DNA from: Halovivax asiaticus JCM 14624
Lineage (GTDB): Archaea; Halobacteriota; Halobacteria; Halobacteriales; Natrialbaceae
Direction of reading: 5' to 3'
Assembly (NCBI RefSeq): GCF_000337515.1
Contig: NZ_AOIQ01000006.1
Location: 440,265-504,264, forward strand
DNA: 64,000 nucleotides
Positions 9,405-17,438 of the stretch are shown here, in pieces. How positions within the stretch are numbered: the stretch's first letter is position 1; each line of letters begins with the position of its first letter. The notes below the pieces were generated by a model. That model saw only the letters and a program-made list of their open reading frames with translations, searched no databases and was not told the DNA's origin. Both the position numbers and the translations under genes were made by a program.

Positions 9405-9552
9405 CGAATCCCCGTAAGCACGCGGACGTAAAATATGACGTGGTTTCCCAATTGCTATCTGGTCACACAGGTGTGGCAAGAGAGACCTGACGACAGAGAA
9501 CGTGAACCTCGTACGACCGTTGCTGCTCACGAAATCGCTCTCACAACGAAGC

Positions 9553-9670
9553 AGCGGGGGTAGATTTGAACTACCCCCGAGAACCTGCTCGCTTCGCTCG
9601 CAGAACCTCGATGTCGTTCAAACTACCACGTCTGAATCGGGCTGCTCGCGAATTGCTCGTAGTCAAGACG
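9553..9670 (-). repeat. Degenerate unit of the tRNA-3'-end tandem repeat
   Basis: It begins with agcgggggtagatttgaac, a slightly altered copy of the last ~20 bases of the tRNA-iMet gene (read on the opposite strand). It ends with a diverged version of the ctcgcgaatttg... tail of the two intact units. This is the most decayed of three units. Confidence 0.6.
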
Positions 9671-9784
9671 TAGCGGGAGGTAGATTTGAACCACGGTCGT
9701 TTCGCTCACTTCGTTCGCTACACTCCCTGATTCAAATCTACTCGTCGAAAGAGTGTCGCTCGCGAATTTGCCCGCGACAAAACA
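9671..9784 (-). repeat. 114-bp tandem unit beginning with a tRNA-iMet 3'-end copy
   Basis: It starts tagcgggaggtagatttgaa, identical to the 3' end of the tRNA at 9899-9973. An exact 11-base inverted repeat follows (gtagatttgaa at 9680-9690, ttcaaatctac at 9731-9741), and a further imperfect hairpin (cgctcacttcgttcgct) lies in the loop. It differs from the next unit at only about three bases. Confidence 0.85.
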
Positions 9785-9898
9785 TAGCGGGAGGTAGATT
9801 TGAACCATGGTCGTTTCGCGCACTTCGTTCGCTACACTCCCTGATTCAAATCTACTCGTCGAAAGAGTGTCGCTCGCGAATTTGCTCGCGACAAAACA
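9785..9898 (-). repeat. Second 114-bp tandem unit beginning with a tRNA-iMet 3'-end copy
   Basis: Same architecture as the unit before it: tRNA 3' end, inner hairpin, exact 11-base inverted repeat, then gctcgcgaatttgctcgcgac. It directly abuts the discriminator base of the real tRNA. Any transcript reading through the tRNA terminus would therefore carry these structures. Confidence 0.85.
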
Positions 9899-9973
9899 TA
9901 GCGGGAGGTAGATTTGAACTACCGATCTGCGGGTTATGAGCCCGCCGGAATCTCCTGGCTATCCCATCCCGCT
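9899..9973 (-). tRNA. Initiator tRNA-Met (CAU)
   Basis: Read on the minus strand, the acceptor arm AGCGGGA pairs perfectly with UCCCGCU, and the discriminator is A. The anticodon arm is GCGGG-CUCAUAA-CCCGC, so the anticodon is CAU. The T arm is GGUAG-UUCAAAU-CUACC. The A1:U72 pair and the three consecutive G:C pairs at the base of the anticodon stem are marks of an initiator rather than an elongator Met or Ile2 tRNA. No intron, and CCA is not encoded. The 3' end is duplicated downstream (9553-9898). Confidence 0.95.
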
Positions 9974-10196
9974 GACTCATGCTACCCGAGAACGACAGTT
10001 AAGGGTTGTGATTCGGGTGCCGTATGTGGGTTTGTGTCTCGATCGCTCCGCGTGTACGGACGGGCCGTCATAAAAATGGAGCGGGGCTGTTCGAGAAAGT
10101 ACTAGCAGATACTCACGGTGAATTACACAGCGCCTCGATGACTGCTCACACCCAGCAAAGAAAAAGACGCGATCGTTGGCGGAAGAGAACGACGAG

Positions 10197-10451
10197 TCAG
10201 GCCGCAGCTTCGACGACCGTAACCTCGTCGGCGTCGTAGTGTTCGACGTCCAGAAAGTGCGGAATGTACGATCTCAGTTCGTACGCCTCGCGTTCGTCTT
10301 CGGTCCCGACAGTACACCAGAGCTGGACGCGGTCGGGGCCGTGCCACTCACCCATGCGGTTGATCCCGAAACAGACCACCTCCTCGCCGTCGATCGAGAG
10401 CACGGCGTCCTTCCTGATCTCGGGGTCGCCGTGGATGATGAGTTGCTTCAT
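10197..10451 (-). CDS. HAH_0734-type conserved haloarchaeal small protein
   Basis: 84 aa from the ATG at 10451 (MKQLIIHGDPEIRKDA). The longer open frame upstream is not protein-like. It is a soluble, compact protein with alternating beta strands (VLSIDGEEVVCFGIN, DRVQLWCTVG) and an acidic end. It matches my memory of the small haloarchaeal HAH_0734 family, which has no known function. It sits divergently from the ribosomal operon, with 136 bases between the two starts. Confidence 0.75.
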   Translation of the reverse strand: MKQLIIHGDPEIRKDAVLSIDGEEVVCFGINRMGEWHGPDRVQLWCTVGTEDEREAYELRSYIPHFLDVEHYDADEVTVVEAAA

Positions 10452-10546
10452 AGTCGCTCCGTCACAGTGACAAACCGTAAGCGCTTCGGAGTGACGGAGC
10501 ATCGGTCCCCCGATGCCGTCGCGAGTCGCACGGCGAACCAAACGGG

Positions 10547-10555
10547 TTTTAAGCG
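10547..10555 (+). promoter_or_regulatory. Putative TATA box of the eL42 operon
   Basis: The AT stretch ttttaa lies in a GC-rich context about 35-40 bases before the eL42 ATG at 10588. That fits an archaeal TATA element with a short leader. Confidence 0.4.
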
Positions 10556-10587
10556 GGGGTGTCCAACTGCCGGTAAGTGAGACCGCT

Positions 10588-10872
10588 ATGCAGATGCCAC
10601 GCAGATTCAACACCTATTGCCCGCACTGCAACGAACACCACGAACACGAAGTCGAGAAGGTCCGGACCGGCCGCTCGACGGGAATGAAGAAGGTCGCCGA
10701 CAGACAACGCCGTCGCCAGACCTCAACGATCGGGAACTCCGGGAAGTTCTCGAAGGTCCCCAGTGGGAACAAACCCACGAAGAAAACCGACCTCAAGTAC
10801 CGCTGTGGCGAGTGCGGCAAGGCCCACCTCCGTGAGGGATGGCGCGCCGGCCGGCTCGAGTTCCAGGAGTGA
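10588..10872 (+). CDS. rpl44e: Large ribosomal subunit protein eL42 (L44e)
   Basis: 94 aa. It is a component of the 50S subunit near the E site. Zinc-finger cysteines C11/C14 (YCPHC) and C73/C76 (RCGECGK) flank a basic centre with [18 protein letters not shown]. The start at 10588 ([14 protein letters not shown]) matches the family; an upstream in-frame ATG at 10513 would add an unrelated leader. First gene of a tightly packed operon: eL42, eS27, aIF2-alpha, Nop10, PAC2 protein. Confidence 0.97.
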   Translation: MQMPRRFNTYCPHCNEHHEHEVEKVRTGRSTGMKKVADRQRRRQTSTIGNSGKFSKVPSGNKPTKKTDLKYRCGECGKAHLREGWRAGRLEFQE

Positions 10873-10877
10873 TTTAG

Positions 10878-11051
10878 ATGGCAGGAACATTTTACCGCGT
10901 CCGATGTGAGGATTGTGAGAACGAACAGATCGTCTTCGGCAAGGCCTCGACCGACGTCGCCTGCGCCGTCTGCGGAACGACGCTCGCCCGGCCGACCGGG
11001 GGCAAGGCCTCGATCGACCACGAGATCGTCGAACCAGTCGAGTCACGATGA
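10878..11051 (+). CDS. rps27e: Small ribosomal subunit protein eS27
   Basis: 57 aa zinc-ribbon protein of the 30S subunit, starting [17 protein letters not shown]. Metal-binding Cys10/Cys13 and Cys29/Cys32 (ACAVCG). It begins 5 bases after the eL42 stop, and its TGA overlaps the ATG of the aIF2-alpha gene (ATGA), so the two are translationally coupled. Confidence 0.97.
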   Translation: MAGTFYRVRCEDCENEQIVFGKASTDVACAVCGTTLARPTGGKASIDHEIVEPVESR

Positions 11052-11848
11052 AGTACAGCGGCTGGCCCGAATCGGGAGAGCTCGTCGTCGGCAAGATCGA
11101 CGAGATCGAAGATTTCGGCGTGTTCGTCGACCTGCAGGAGTACGAGGACAAGCGTGGCCTCGCTCACATCTCCGAGGTCGCGAGCGGCTGGATCAAGAAC
11201 GTCCGCGACCACGTCAGCGAAGGCCAGATCGCCGTCTGTAAGGTACTCGATGTCGACAAGGACGCCCAGCAAATCGACCTCTCGATCAAGGACGTCAACG
11301 ACCATCAGCGTTCCGAGAAGATCCAGGAGTGGAAGAACGAACAGAAGGCAGATAACTGGATGGAACTCGCCTTCGGTGAGGACATCGACGGCGACGCCTA
11401 CACCGCCATCGCGAACGGCCTCCTGTCGGTCCACCCAACGCTCTACGAGGCGTTCAAGGAGTCGGCGATTCACGGTACCGAGGCGCTCGACGGCAGTGGG
11501 CTGGACGACGACGATATCGAAGCGATCGTCGACACCGCACGCGAGAACGTCTCCGTCCCCTACGTCAACGTCACCGGCTACGTCGATCTCGAGAACCCAA
11601 CCGCCTCGGGCGTCGACGGCGTCAAATCGGCGCTTTCCGCCGGCGAAGGAAACGGCGAGGTGCCGGACGAGGTCGACCTCGACGTCACCTACGTCGGTGC
11701 GCCCGAATACCGGATTCAGGTCCAGGCGCCCAACTACAAGACCGCCGAAGCGGAACTCGAGGCGAGCGCCCAGCGAGCGATCACCGCCATCGAGAACGAA
11801 GGCGGCACCGGATCGTTCCACCGAGAGCGCCACACCGACGACGAATAA
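11048..11848 (+). CDS. eif2a: Translation initiation factor aIF2, alpha subunit
   Basis: 266 aa, normal length. The N-terminal S1/OB domain (about 10-80: [20 protein letters not shown], then [19 protein letters not shown]) is followed by a helical middle domain and an alpha-beta C-terminal domain that binds the gamma subunit. It works in the aIF2 heterotrimer that brings Met-tRNAi to the 30S subunit; the initiator tRNA gene is only about 1 kb away. The start overlaps the eS27 stop. Confidence 0.97.
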   Translation: MKYSGWPESGELVVGKIDEIEDFGVFVDLQEYEDKRGLAHISEVASGWIKNVRDHVSEGQIAVCKVLDVDKDAQQIDLSIKDVNDHQRSEKIQEWKNEQKADNWMELAFGEDIDGDAYTAIANGLLSVHPTLYEAFKESAIHGTEALDGSGLDDDDIEAIVDTARENVSVPYVNVTGYVDLENPTASGVDGVKSALSAGEGNGEVPDEVDLDVTYVGAPEYRIQVQAPNYKTAEAELEASAQRAITAIENEGGTGSFHRERHTDDE

Positions 11849-11872
11849 CCCCCGAAATCGCACGTTTTACCC

Positions 11873-12049
11873 GTGAAATCCGACATCCGTATCTGTCCTC
11901 GGTCGACGCACGATCGGCCAGTCTACTCGCTGACAGAGACGTGTCCCGAATGCGGCGCCGAGACTGTCAACTCCGCCCCAGCACCCTTTTCCCCCGACGA
12001 TCCATCCGGCGAGTACCGACGCGCACTTAAGCGGCGCCACCGGTCGTAG
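11873..12049 (+). CDS. nop10: Ribosome biogenesis protein Nop10
   Basis: 58 aa from a GTG start. It is a component of archaeal H/ACA guide RNPs for rRNA pseudouridylation. Recognised by KSDIRIC, the CPECG knuckle (24-28), and the conserved tail VNSAPAPFSPDDPSGEYRRALKRR. The N-terminal half of the zinc site shows a single Cys (C8). It lies 24 bases after aIF2-alpha and 3 bases before the next ATG. Confidence 0.95.
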   Translation: MKSDIRICPRSTHDRPVYSLTETCPECGAETVNSAPAPFSPDDPSGEYRRALKRRHRS

Positions 12050-12052
12050 GGT

Positions 12053-12820
12053 ATGGACGAACTCGATATCGACGTCGTCGCAGACGTCGAACTCGACGAC
12101 CCGGTACTGATCGAAGGGCTACCCGGCGTCGGCCACGTCGGATCCCTGGTCGCCGAACACCTGCTCGAAGAGTTCGAAGCCGAATCGACACTCGTCCGTC
12201 GCATCTACTCCACGGCGTTTCCGCCGCAGGTGTCCGTCGAAGACGGTGTCGCCTCCCTTACCTGCACCGAGGTCTACGCCGTCACGGAAACTGGCGGTGA
12301 GGATCTGCTCGTGTTCACCGGTGACCACCAGGCACAACACGGCGATGGACACTACATGCTCGCCGAAGCGTTTCTCGATGTCGCCGAGTCGTTCGACGTG
12401 AGCCAGTGTTACGCCCTCGGCGGCGTTCCGACCGGCGAACTCATCGAATCGTACGACGTCATCGGTGCGGTCACGGACGAGTCGATGATCGACGACCTCG
12501 AAGACGCCGGCGTCGAGTTTCGCGAGGACGAACCCGCCGGCGGCATCGTCGGCGTCTCCGGGCTGCTTCTCGGATTGGGTGTCCGCCGAGGGGTCGATGC
12601 GGCGTGTCTGATGGGGGAGACGAGCGGCTACCTCGTCGATCCGAAGAGTGCAAGAGCCGTCCTGTCGGTGCTCGAAACCCGCCTCGGATTCGACGTCGAG
12701 TACGACTCGCTCGACGAGCGTGCCGAGGAGATGGAAGCCGTCATGGGCAAGATTCGGGAAATGGAGTCACAGGCGTCGATGGACGTCCCGAGCGACGACG
12801 ACCTGCGATACATCGGCTAA
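12053..12820 (+). CDS. PAC2-family protein (proteasome assembly chaperone-like)
   Basis: 255 aa cytoplasmic protein. The PAC2 signature near the N-terminus is PVLIEGLPGVGHVGSLVAEHL, and GGIVGVSGLLLGLGVRRGVDAACLMGETSGY follows later. The C-terminal ~30 residues are probably a helical coiled coil. Archaeal homologues are adjacent to nop10 and aIF2-alpha in many genomes; a role in proteasome assembly is inferred from the eukaryotic relatives only. Spacing of 3 bases to nop10 places it in the same operon. Confidence 0.9.
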   Translation: MDELDIDVVADVELDDPVLIEGLPGVGHVGSLVAEHLLEEFEAESTLVRRIYSTAFPPQVSVEDGVASLTCTEVYAVTETGGEDLLVFTGDHQAQHGDGHYMLAEAFLDVAESFDVSQCYALGGVPTGELIESYDVIGAVTDESMIDDLEDAGVEFREDEPAGGIVGVSGLLLGLGVRRGVDAACLMGETSGYLVDPKSARAVLSVLETRLGFDVEYDSLDERAEEMEAVMGKIREMESQASMDVPSDDDLRYIG

Positions 12821-12868
12821 TCGAGCAAAGAACCACTGATACTCCGACGCACCGAGTCGTTCGCCACC

Positions 12869-13648
12869 CTACGCTTCTTTCACTTCGTACGGGACGTCGC
12901 CATCACGAAGTTCGTCGGTGACACGACCGACCACGTCCGTCGTCGCCGCCACGATCACGTCGAGGCCGCGCTCTGCCCCCGCACTCGCGACCGAGCCGGC
13001 ACCGACGGAGACGGCAGGTTCGACCCCGATCGATTCCAGTGCGACCACAGCCTCGACACCGCTGGCGACGACGAGATCCGCGGCTTCGATGGTAGTCTCC
13101 CTCGACGAGAGATCGGCCGCCCCAGCGCCGCCAGCGCGGACAGGCGGGATCTGGAAGACTGTCACCGTGCCGGGTTCGAGATCGATGACACCCTCCCACT
13201 CGGCGACGCCGACGTCGCCACCGGCAGGGGCGTCGGTCGTCGCGACGGCAGTCGCGTCGCCGTCGTCGGTCGGCGTTGCGTGGATGTAGCCCTCACGCAT
13301 CGTGAGGGAGACGGTCTCACCTTCTGTGACGTCGTCGGTTGCGATCGCCGCCGCTTCGTTCATCGCCCCGAGAAGATCCTCGGTGACGTGGTCGGCGAAT
13401 CGGCGGACGTCTTCTGCCGTCCGGAAGAGCCAGTCGACGCCTTCGTTCGTCACGCGATAGCGCGATCGCGCTTCCTTCTCGACGAAGCCCTCGTCGACGA
13501 GTTCACGGATGTACTCGCTGACGGCCTGGCTCGTCACACCCACCTCGTCGGCGATCTCGCTCTGGCTCACCGCCGGCTGGCGCTCGGCGATCTCGACGAG
13601 GATGCGAAGGCGGGTGGCGACCCGTTTGTTGTCGAGGACGTCGACCAT
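12869..13648 (-). CDS. Winged-HTH transcriptional regulator (COG1497-like)
   Basis: 259 aa from the ATG at 13648 (MVDVLDNKRVATRLRIL). The N-terminal MarR/ArsR-like wHTH spans about 8-70 (RQPAVSQSEIADEVGVTSQAVSEYIRELVDEGFV). A C-terminal ligand-binding-like domain has repeated short beta strands and Ala/Gly-rich stretches. Matches a haloarchaeal predicted-regulator family whose targets are unknown. Convergent with the PAC2 gene. Confidence 0.85.
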   Translation of the reverse strand: MVDVLDNKRVATRLRILVEIAERQPAVSQSEIADEVGVTSQAVSEYIRELVDEGFVEKEARSRYRVTNEGVDWLFRTAEDVRRFADHVTEDLLGAMNEAAAIATDDVTEGETVSLTMREGYIHATPTDDGDATAVATTDAPAGGDVGVAEWEGVIDLEPGTVTVFQIPPVRAGGAGAADLSSRETTIEAADLVVASGVEAVVALESIGVEPAVSVGAGSVASAGAERGLDVIVAATTDVVGRVTDELRDGDVPYEVKEA

Positions 13649-13754
13649 ACCAGCCCATGCGGGGGGAGACGCAAAAAGATCGGTGATCCACTGGAGAGGC
13701 GTAGATTCGACGGGAAGGCGGTCAGTCGAGTCGACGAATCCGTCTCGCCCGGGA

Positions 13755-14207
13755 TCACTCGGTCGGGCACTTGCGCGAGAGGACCGTCCGATCGAACTCG
13801 CAGACGACCTCGTCGTCCTGATTGGAGACGGTGACGTGCATCGTAACGACGCCGCGCTCACCGTCGGACGTCTCTCGCTTGTCGGTCACCGTCGACGAGA
13901 CGGAGATCGTATCGCCGTGGAACACCGGCTTCGGATGCTCGACGTTGTCGTAGGAGAGGTTCGCGACGATCGTCCCGTCGGTGGTCTCCGGAATCGTGAT
14001 GCCGACCGCGAGCGCCATCGTGTAGAGGCCGTTGACGAGTCGCTCGCCGAAGTTCGTCTCGGCGGCGAACTCGGCGTCTAAGTGCAGCGGTTGCTGATTC
14101 ATCGTCATATCGCAAAATTGCTGGTTGTCACTCTCCGAGATCGTTCGACGACGCTCGTGTTCGATCGTCTCGCCCACCTCGAATTCTTCGTAGTACAGGC
14201 CTGGCAT
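13755..14207 (-). CDS. MaoC-family hydratase (hot-dog fold)
   Basis: 150 aa single hot-dog domain: YYEEFEVGETIEHERRRTIS, then the hydratase motif DNQQFCDMTMNQQPLHLDAEFA with the catalytic-type Asp and His, then GLYTMALAVGI. It probably hydrates a CoA-linked enoyl substrate. Haloarchaeal mesaconyl-CoA hydratase is also MaoC-like but, as I recall, much longer, so that role is not supported. It lies near a CitE-like lyase and glutamate dehydrogenase, which often group in haloarchaea. Confidence 0.88.
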   Translation of the reverse strand: MPGLYYEEFEVGETIEHERRRTISESDNQQFCDMTMNQQPLHLDAEFAAETNFGERLVNGLYTMALAVGITIPETTDGTIVANLSYDNVEHPKPVFHGDTISVSSTVTDKRETSDGERGVVTMHVTVSNQDDEVVCEFDRTVLSRKCPTE

Positions 14208-14258
14208 ACGTGATCGATCGTTTCCGCCGGGGCAAAAACGAATCGAAGCGCCGTCGCG

Positions 14259-16157
14259 TCAGTTTCCGTTCGCCTCGCGGAACGCATCACGACCGCCGAC
14301 GACCGGGAGTTCGAACGTCGACCAGCCCGGGATAAGCTGGAGTTCCGGCTGGTGTGACGGCCGCCGCGTGAAGTCGTAGTCACTCGATCGGACGACGAGC
14401 CCGAGTCGGTGGTCGGGCTCGAAGACGTGGTCGACGGCCTGCATCGGGAAGGTGACGGACTGGCCCGGCAGTTTGGCCGAGATGCGTTCGGATTCGTACA
14501 GCGAGTCCGCGTTCGTGGCGTTCATCCAGCCGCGGGAGACGATGTGTGCCTCGTCCGACGGGTCGTACTCGACGAGCACGACGGTGACGAGTGCGGCGGG
14601 CTCGTCGGACGCGAGTGCGAGGCGTGGTTCGATCGTTCCCGAGACGTGGACGGCCGATTGCAACGGCTCGGTTCGATACACCACAGCGTACGGCGAGTCG
14701 AACGTCTCGACGAGGGACGTGGTCGGCACCGACGGGTCGTCGACGAACGACTCCGGTTCGGGGTCGCCGATCGTCGGCTGAACGGTCAACATTCCCGGCC
14801 CGTCAGCGATCGAGAGCGGTGTGACGTCGACGCGTTCGACGGCCTGGTGTGGCCAGGCGTCGTAAGTGTCGAGCCCCCCGGCTGACCGCTCGACCGTCGC
14901 GGTCGGAATGTCGTCGATCGCATCGCCCTGTTCGTGGAGCCAGTGCGTGAGCCAGACGTTCAGCGTGTCGATCCAGGGCTCCGGATGATGCTGGATCGGA
15001 TCGGCGTGGGCCGCCTGCATGAGCCACATCCGGTGGGAGTGCTCGCCGTCGCCGGCTGTCAGTGCGTCGTACCAGCGAGCGACGTTTCGCGTCTTGACGT
15101 TTGTGTCGTCGAGGCCGTGGACCGCGAAGACGGCCGCCTCGACGTCGTCGACATCGTGGACGTAGTCGCGTTCGTCCCAGAAGTCGTTCCTGTTCCCCGT
15201 CAGGCGCTCTTGCCCGTCGACGAGGTCCTGTCTACTGGCGTCACAGACGGACGGATTCGAGCGCGTGATGATCGCGTCGAAGAGCGAGTCGGTGTCCATC
15301 GCCGACCCCGCCCCCGGGCCGGTGGCAATGACAGCGCCGTTCGAGCGGTAGTAGTCGTACCAGCTCGAAATCGCCGCAATCGGCACGATCGTCTCGAGGC
15401 CGTCGACACCCGTGGCGGCGACGCCGTTCGGAAGTGTGCCGTTGTAGGAGACCCCGAGCATGCCAGTCGCACCACCCGTCCAGGTCGCCTCGACGGGTGA
15501 GCCGCCGACACGTGAGTCGTAGGCGGTCGCCCGCCCGTTGAACCAATCGACGACCGTCTCGATGCCCTCGATCTCGGTCGGACCGCCGATCGACGGACAG
15601 CCCGTCGACCGTTCCGTTCCGATCGACGCCGCGTAGGCCCAGGCGAATCCCTTGGGGAGAAACTCGGTCTCGTACGCACTCGGTCCGATGGTGTCGGCCG
15701 CGGTGCCAGTGAACTCGAGTAGGTCGTCTTCCGAGGTGATAACCGGGTCACCCGTCCCCGCGCTCGCTCTCGCGTCCGACTCCGGCGGGACGTAGAGCTC
15801 CTCGTCCATCCGGTGTGACGAGCCCCGGTTCAGCCCGCCGTAGTACGGACTCGGCTGCACGACGACCGGCAGTTGATTGTCCGGTCCCGTGTCCGCCGGG
15901 CGAGCAACTTCGACGTGTACCCGATCCGGTGAGCCGGACCCATCCGTATCGAGATTCGTCTCGACCCAGACATCCTCGCGAATCACGTTCGCGTCGGCGA
16001 AGACTGGCTGGGCACGTCCGTTCCGGATCGTGACCTCACGCTGTCGACCGTCTCCGCGCGCGGCGGCGGGCGTCGCCACGAATGCCGTTCCGGCAACCCC
16101 GGCTGCCCTGAGCACGCGACGCCGTGACGTCTGCGATCGATCGACCCCGTCACTCAT
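14259..16157 (-). CDS. Secreted S15/CocE-type peptidase or esterase (Xaa-Pro dipeptidyl-peptidase-like)
   Basis: 632 aa. The Tat signal (SRRRVLRAAG at 11-20, hydrophobic stretch, TPAAARG) has no lipobox, so the protein is probably released. The alpha/beta-hydrolase domain has nucleophile Ser237 in GVSYNG (235-240), the acid in GLDDTN (350-351) and His384 in AAHADP. A C-terminal jelly-roll (PepX_C) domain begins near residue 430. The family cleaves Xaa-Pro dipeptides or related esters and amides. Peptides it releases could be taken up by the dpp system about 7 kb away; that link is inference. Confidence 0.88.
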   Translation of the reverse strand: MSDGVDRSQTSRRRVLRAAGVAGTAFVATPAAARGDGRQREVTIRNGRAQPVFADANVIREDVWVETNLDTDGSGSPDRVHVEVARPADTGPDNQLPVVVQPSPYYGGLNRGSSHRMDEELYVPPESDARASAGTGDPVITSEDDLLEFTGTAADTIGPSAYETEFLPKGFAWAYAASIGTERSTGCPSIGGPTEIEGIETVVDWFNGRATAYDSRVGGSPVEATWTGGATGMLGVSYNGTLPNGVAATGVDGLETIVPIAAISSWYDYYRSNGAVIATGPGAGSAMDTDSLFDAIITRSNPSVCDASRQDLVDGQERLTGNRNDFWDERDYVHDVDDVEAAVFAVHGLDDTNVKTRNVARWYDALTAGDGEHSHRMWLMQAAHADPIQHHPEPWIDTLNVWLTHWLHEQGDAIDDIPTATVERSAGGLDTYDAWPHQAVERVDVTPLSIADGPGMLTVQPTIGDPEPESFVDDPSVPTTSLVETFDSPYAVVYRTEPLQSAVHVSGTIEPRLALASDEPAALVTVVLVEYDPSDEAHIVSRGWMNATNADSLYESERISAKLPGQSVTFPMQAVDHVFEPDHRLGLVVRSSDYDFTRRPSHQPELQLIPGWSTFELPVVGGRDAFREANGN

Positions 16158-16237
16158 GCAGCATCACCGTCGACTCCAGCTTCGGCCACGTCTCGTGTCG
16201 GCTGTTGCATACTGCAATCAGACGCCCGCCCTTCCAA

Positions 16238-16247
16238 TAAATATATC
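16238..16247 (-). promoter_or_regulatory. Putative TATA box for the S15 peptidase gene
   Basis: The minus-strand stretch atatattta lies about 80 bases before the peptidase ATG, within an AT-rich island at about 16230-16300. The second half of that island may serve the divergent CitE-like gene. Confidence 0.4.
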
Positions 16248-16441
16248 TTCAAACACAATCTATAAAATGTATTATTGTTGCCGTAGTATTATACCCAGAT
16301 TACAGGGTTCCAGATAGTGAAGGTAGTGTTGACAGAACCACGGCGACGAATCACGAAGAGCGTCCAAGGCGCCGACAACCGACCAGACGAGTCGACGGAG
16401 GAATCCACACGTTCAACAAGACGCCTGGCTAACGAGTAGCC

Positions 16442-17299
16442 ATGGTTCGACGTTCGATCATGTTCACCCCGGGAGACCGTCCTGAAATGCTGCGCAAGGC
16501 GCCCGACGCGGGCGCCGACGTGATCGTCTTCGATCTCGAGGACGCGGTCGCCCCGACCCGGAAAGCCGAGGCGCGCGACGCGATTACAGCCGTCCTCGAC
16601 GACCCGTCGTTCGACCCCGACGCCGAGGTGTGCGTCCGGGTGAACAGCACACAGACGGCGTGGCAGGCAGATCTTGAGGCCCTTCTCGGTGGGGACGCCG
16701 ACATACCGGATTCCATCATGGTTCCCAAGGCCGACTCGTCGGCAACGCTTCGCTCGATCGCGGAAGCGATTCCGGAGTACGGCGAGTCGCTCCCGGTGCT
16801 CGCGCTGCTCGAAAGCGCACGGGGCATCCTCAACGCGGCCGAAATTGCCGGGGTCGAGACCGTCGACGCACTGGTATTCGGGTCGGAAGACCTCGCGGCC
16901 GACCTGGGCGCGACGACGACCCCGTCGCTCTCGGAAGTCACGTACGCCCGCCAGCGTGTGGTCCTCGCCGCTGCAGCCCACCGGACAGACGCCATCGACA
17001 CGATGGTGACCGACTTTTCCGACAAAGCGCAACTGATCGCGTCGGCGGAAACAGCCGTTCAGTACGGCTTCGACGGGAAATTGGCCATCCACCCGTCGCA
17101 GGTCGACCCCATCAACGAGGCGTTCACCCCTGACGAGGCCCAACGGGAGTGGGCGCGAGCCGTTCTCGACGCGAAAGCCGAGGCCGAGGCGGCGGGACGC
17201 GGGGTGTTCGAGGTCGACGGCGAAATGATCGACGCGCCGCTGATCGCGAAGGCAGAGCGTATCGCCGACCAGTCGAAAGCAGCCGGAGTCTGGGACTGA
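16442..17299 (+). CDS. HpcH/HpaI aldolase / CitE-like lyase
   Basis: 285 aa TIM-barrel lyase: MVRRSIMFTPGDRPEMLRKA, VIVFDLEDAVAPTRK (phosphate/CoA and Mg sites), LLESARGILNA, VFGSEDLAADLG, and LAIHPSQVDPINEAF near the C-terminus. The family cleaves or forms (3S)-citryl-, malyl- or methylmalyl-CoA thioesters. No citrate-lyase alpha or acyl-carrier subunit is nearby, so citrate lyase is unlikely. A beta-methylmalyl-CoA or malyl-CoA lyase role is possible. Proximity to glutamate dehydrogenase and MaoC is suggestive only. Confidence 0.88.
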   Translation: MVRRSIMFTPGDRPEMLRKAPDAGADVIVFDLEDAVAPTRKAEARDAITAVLDDPSFDPDAEVCVRVNSTQTAWQADLEALLGGDADIPDSIMVPKADSSATLRSIAEAIPEYGESLPVLALLESARGILNAAEIAGVETVDALVFGSEDLAADLGATTTPSLSEVTYARQRVVLAAAAHRTDAIDTMVTDFSDKAQLIASAETAVQYGFDGKLAIHPSQVDPINEAFTPDEAQREWARAVLDAKAEAEAAGRGVFEVDGEMIDAPLIAKAERIADQSKAAGVWD

Positions 17300-17438
17300 G
17301 TTTACAGTCAGACGCCGACGATCGGCTGTTCGACGACAGCCGCCTAAATCCGCTCCTGATCGGTCGAGCCGCGTTCGGTGACTGTGCAAGAATTACGCCG
17401 TTGCTTCGTTTGATACTCGTTGGCACAGTAGTGCGAGT

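Noticed and set aside
9553-9898. Possible CRISPR-like array
   Set aside because: Only two intact units of 114 bp, directly abutting with no unique spacers; each unit is a tRNA-end duplication.
9502-9939. Open frame of 145 codons across the tRNA repeats
   Set aside because: It is made of the repeat units and tRNA 3' copies; the protein is repetitive Arg/Ser-rich with no acidic bias, and the DNA is explained by the repeats.
16289-17389. 366-codon minus-strand frame opposite the CitE-like gene
   Set aside because: Antisense shadow, Arg/Gly-rich.
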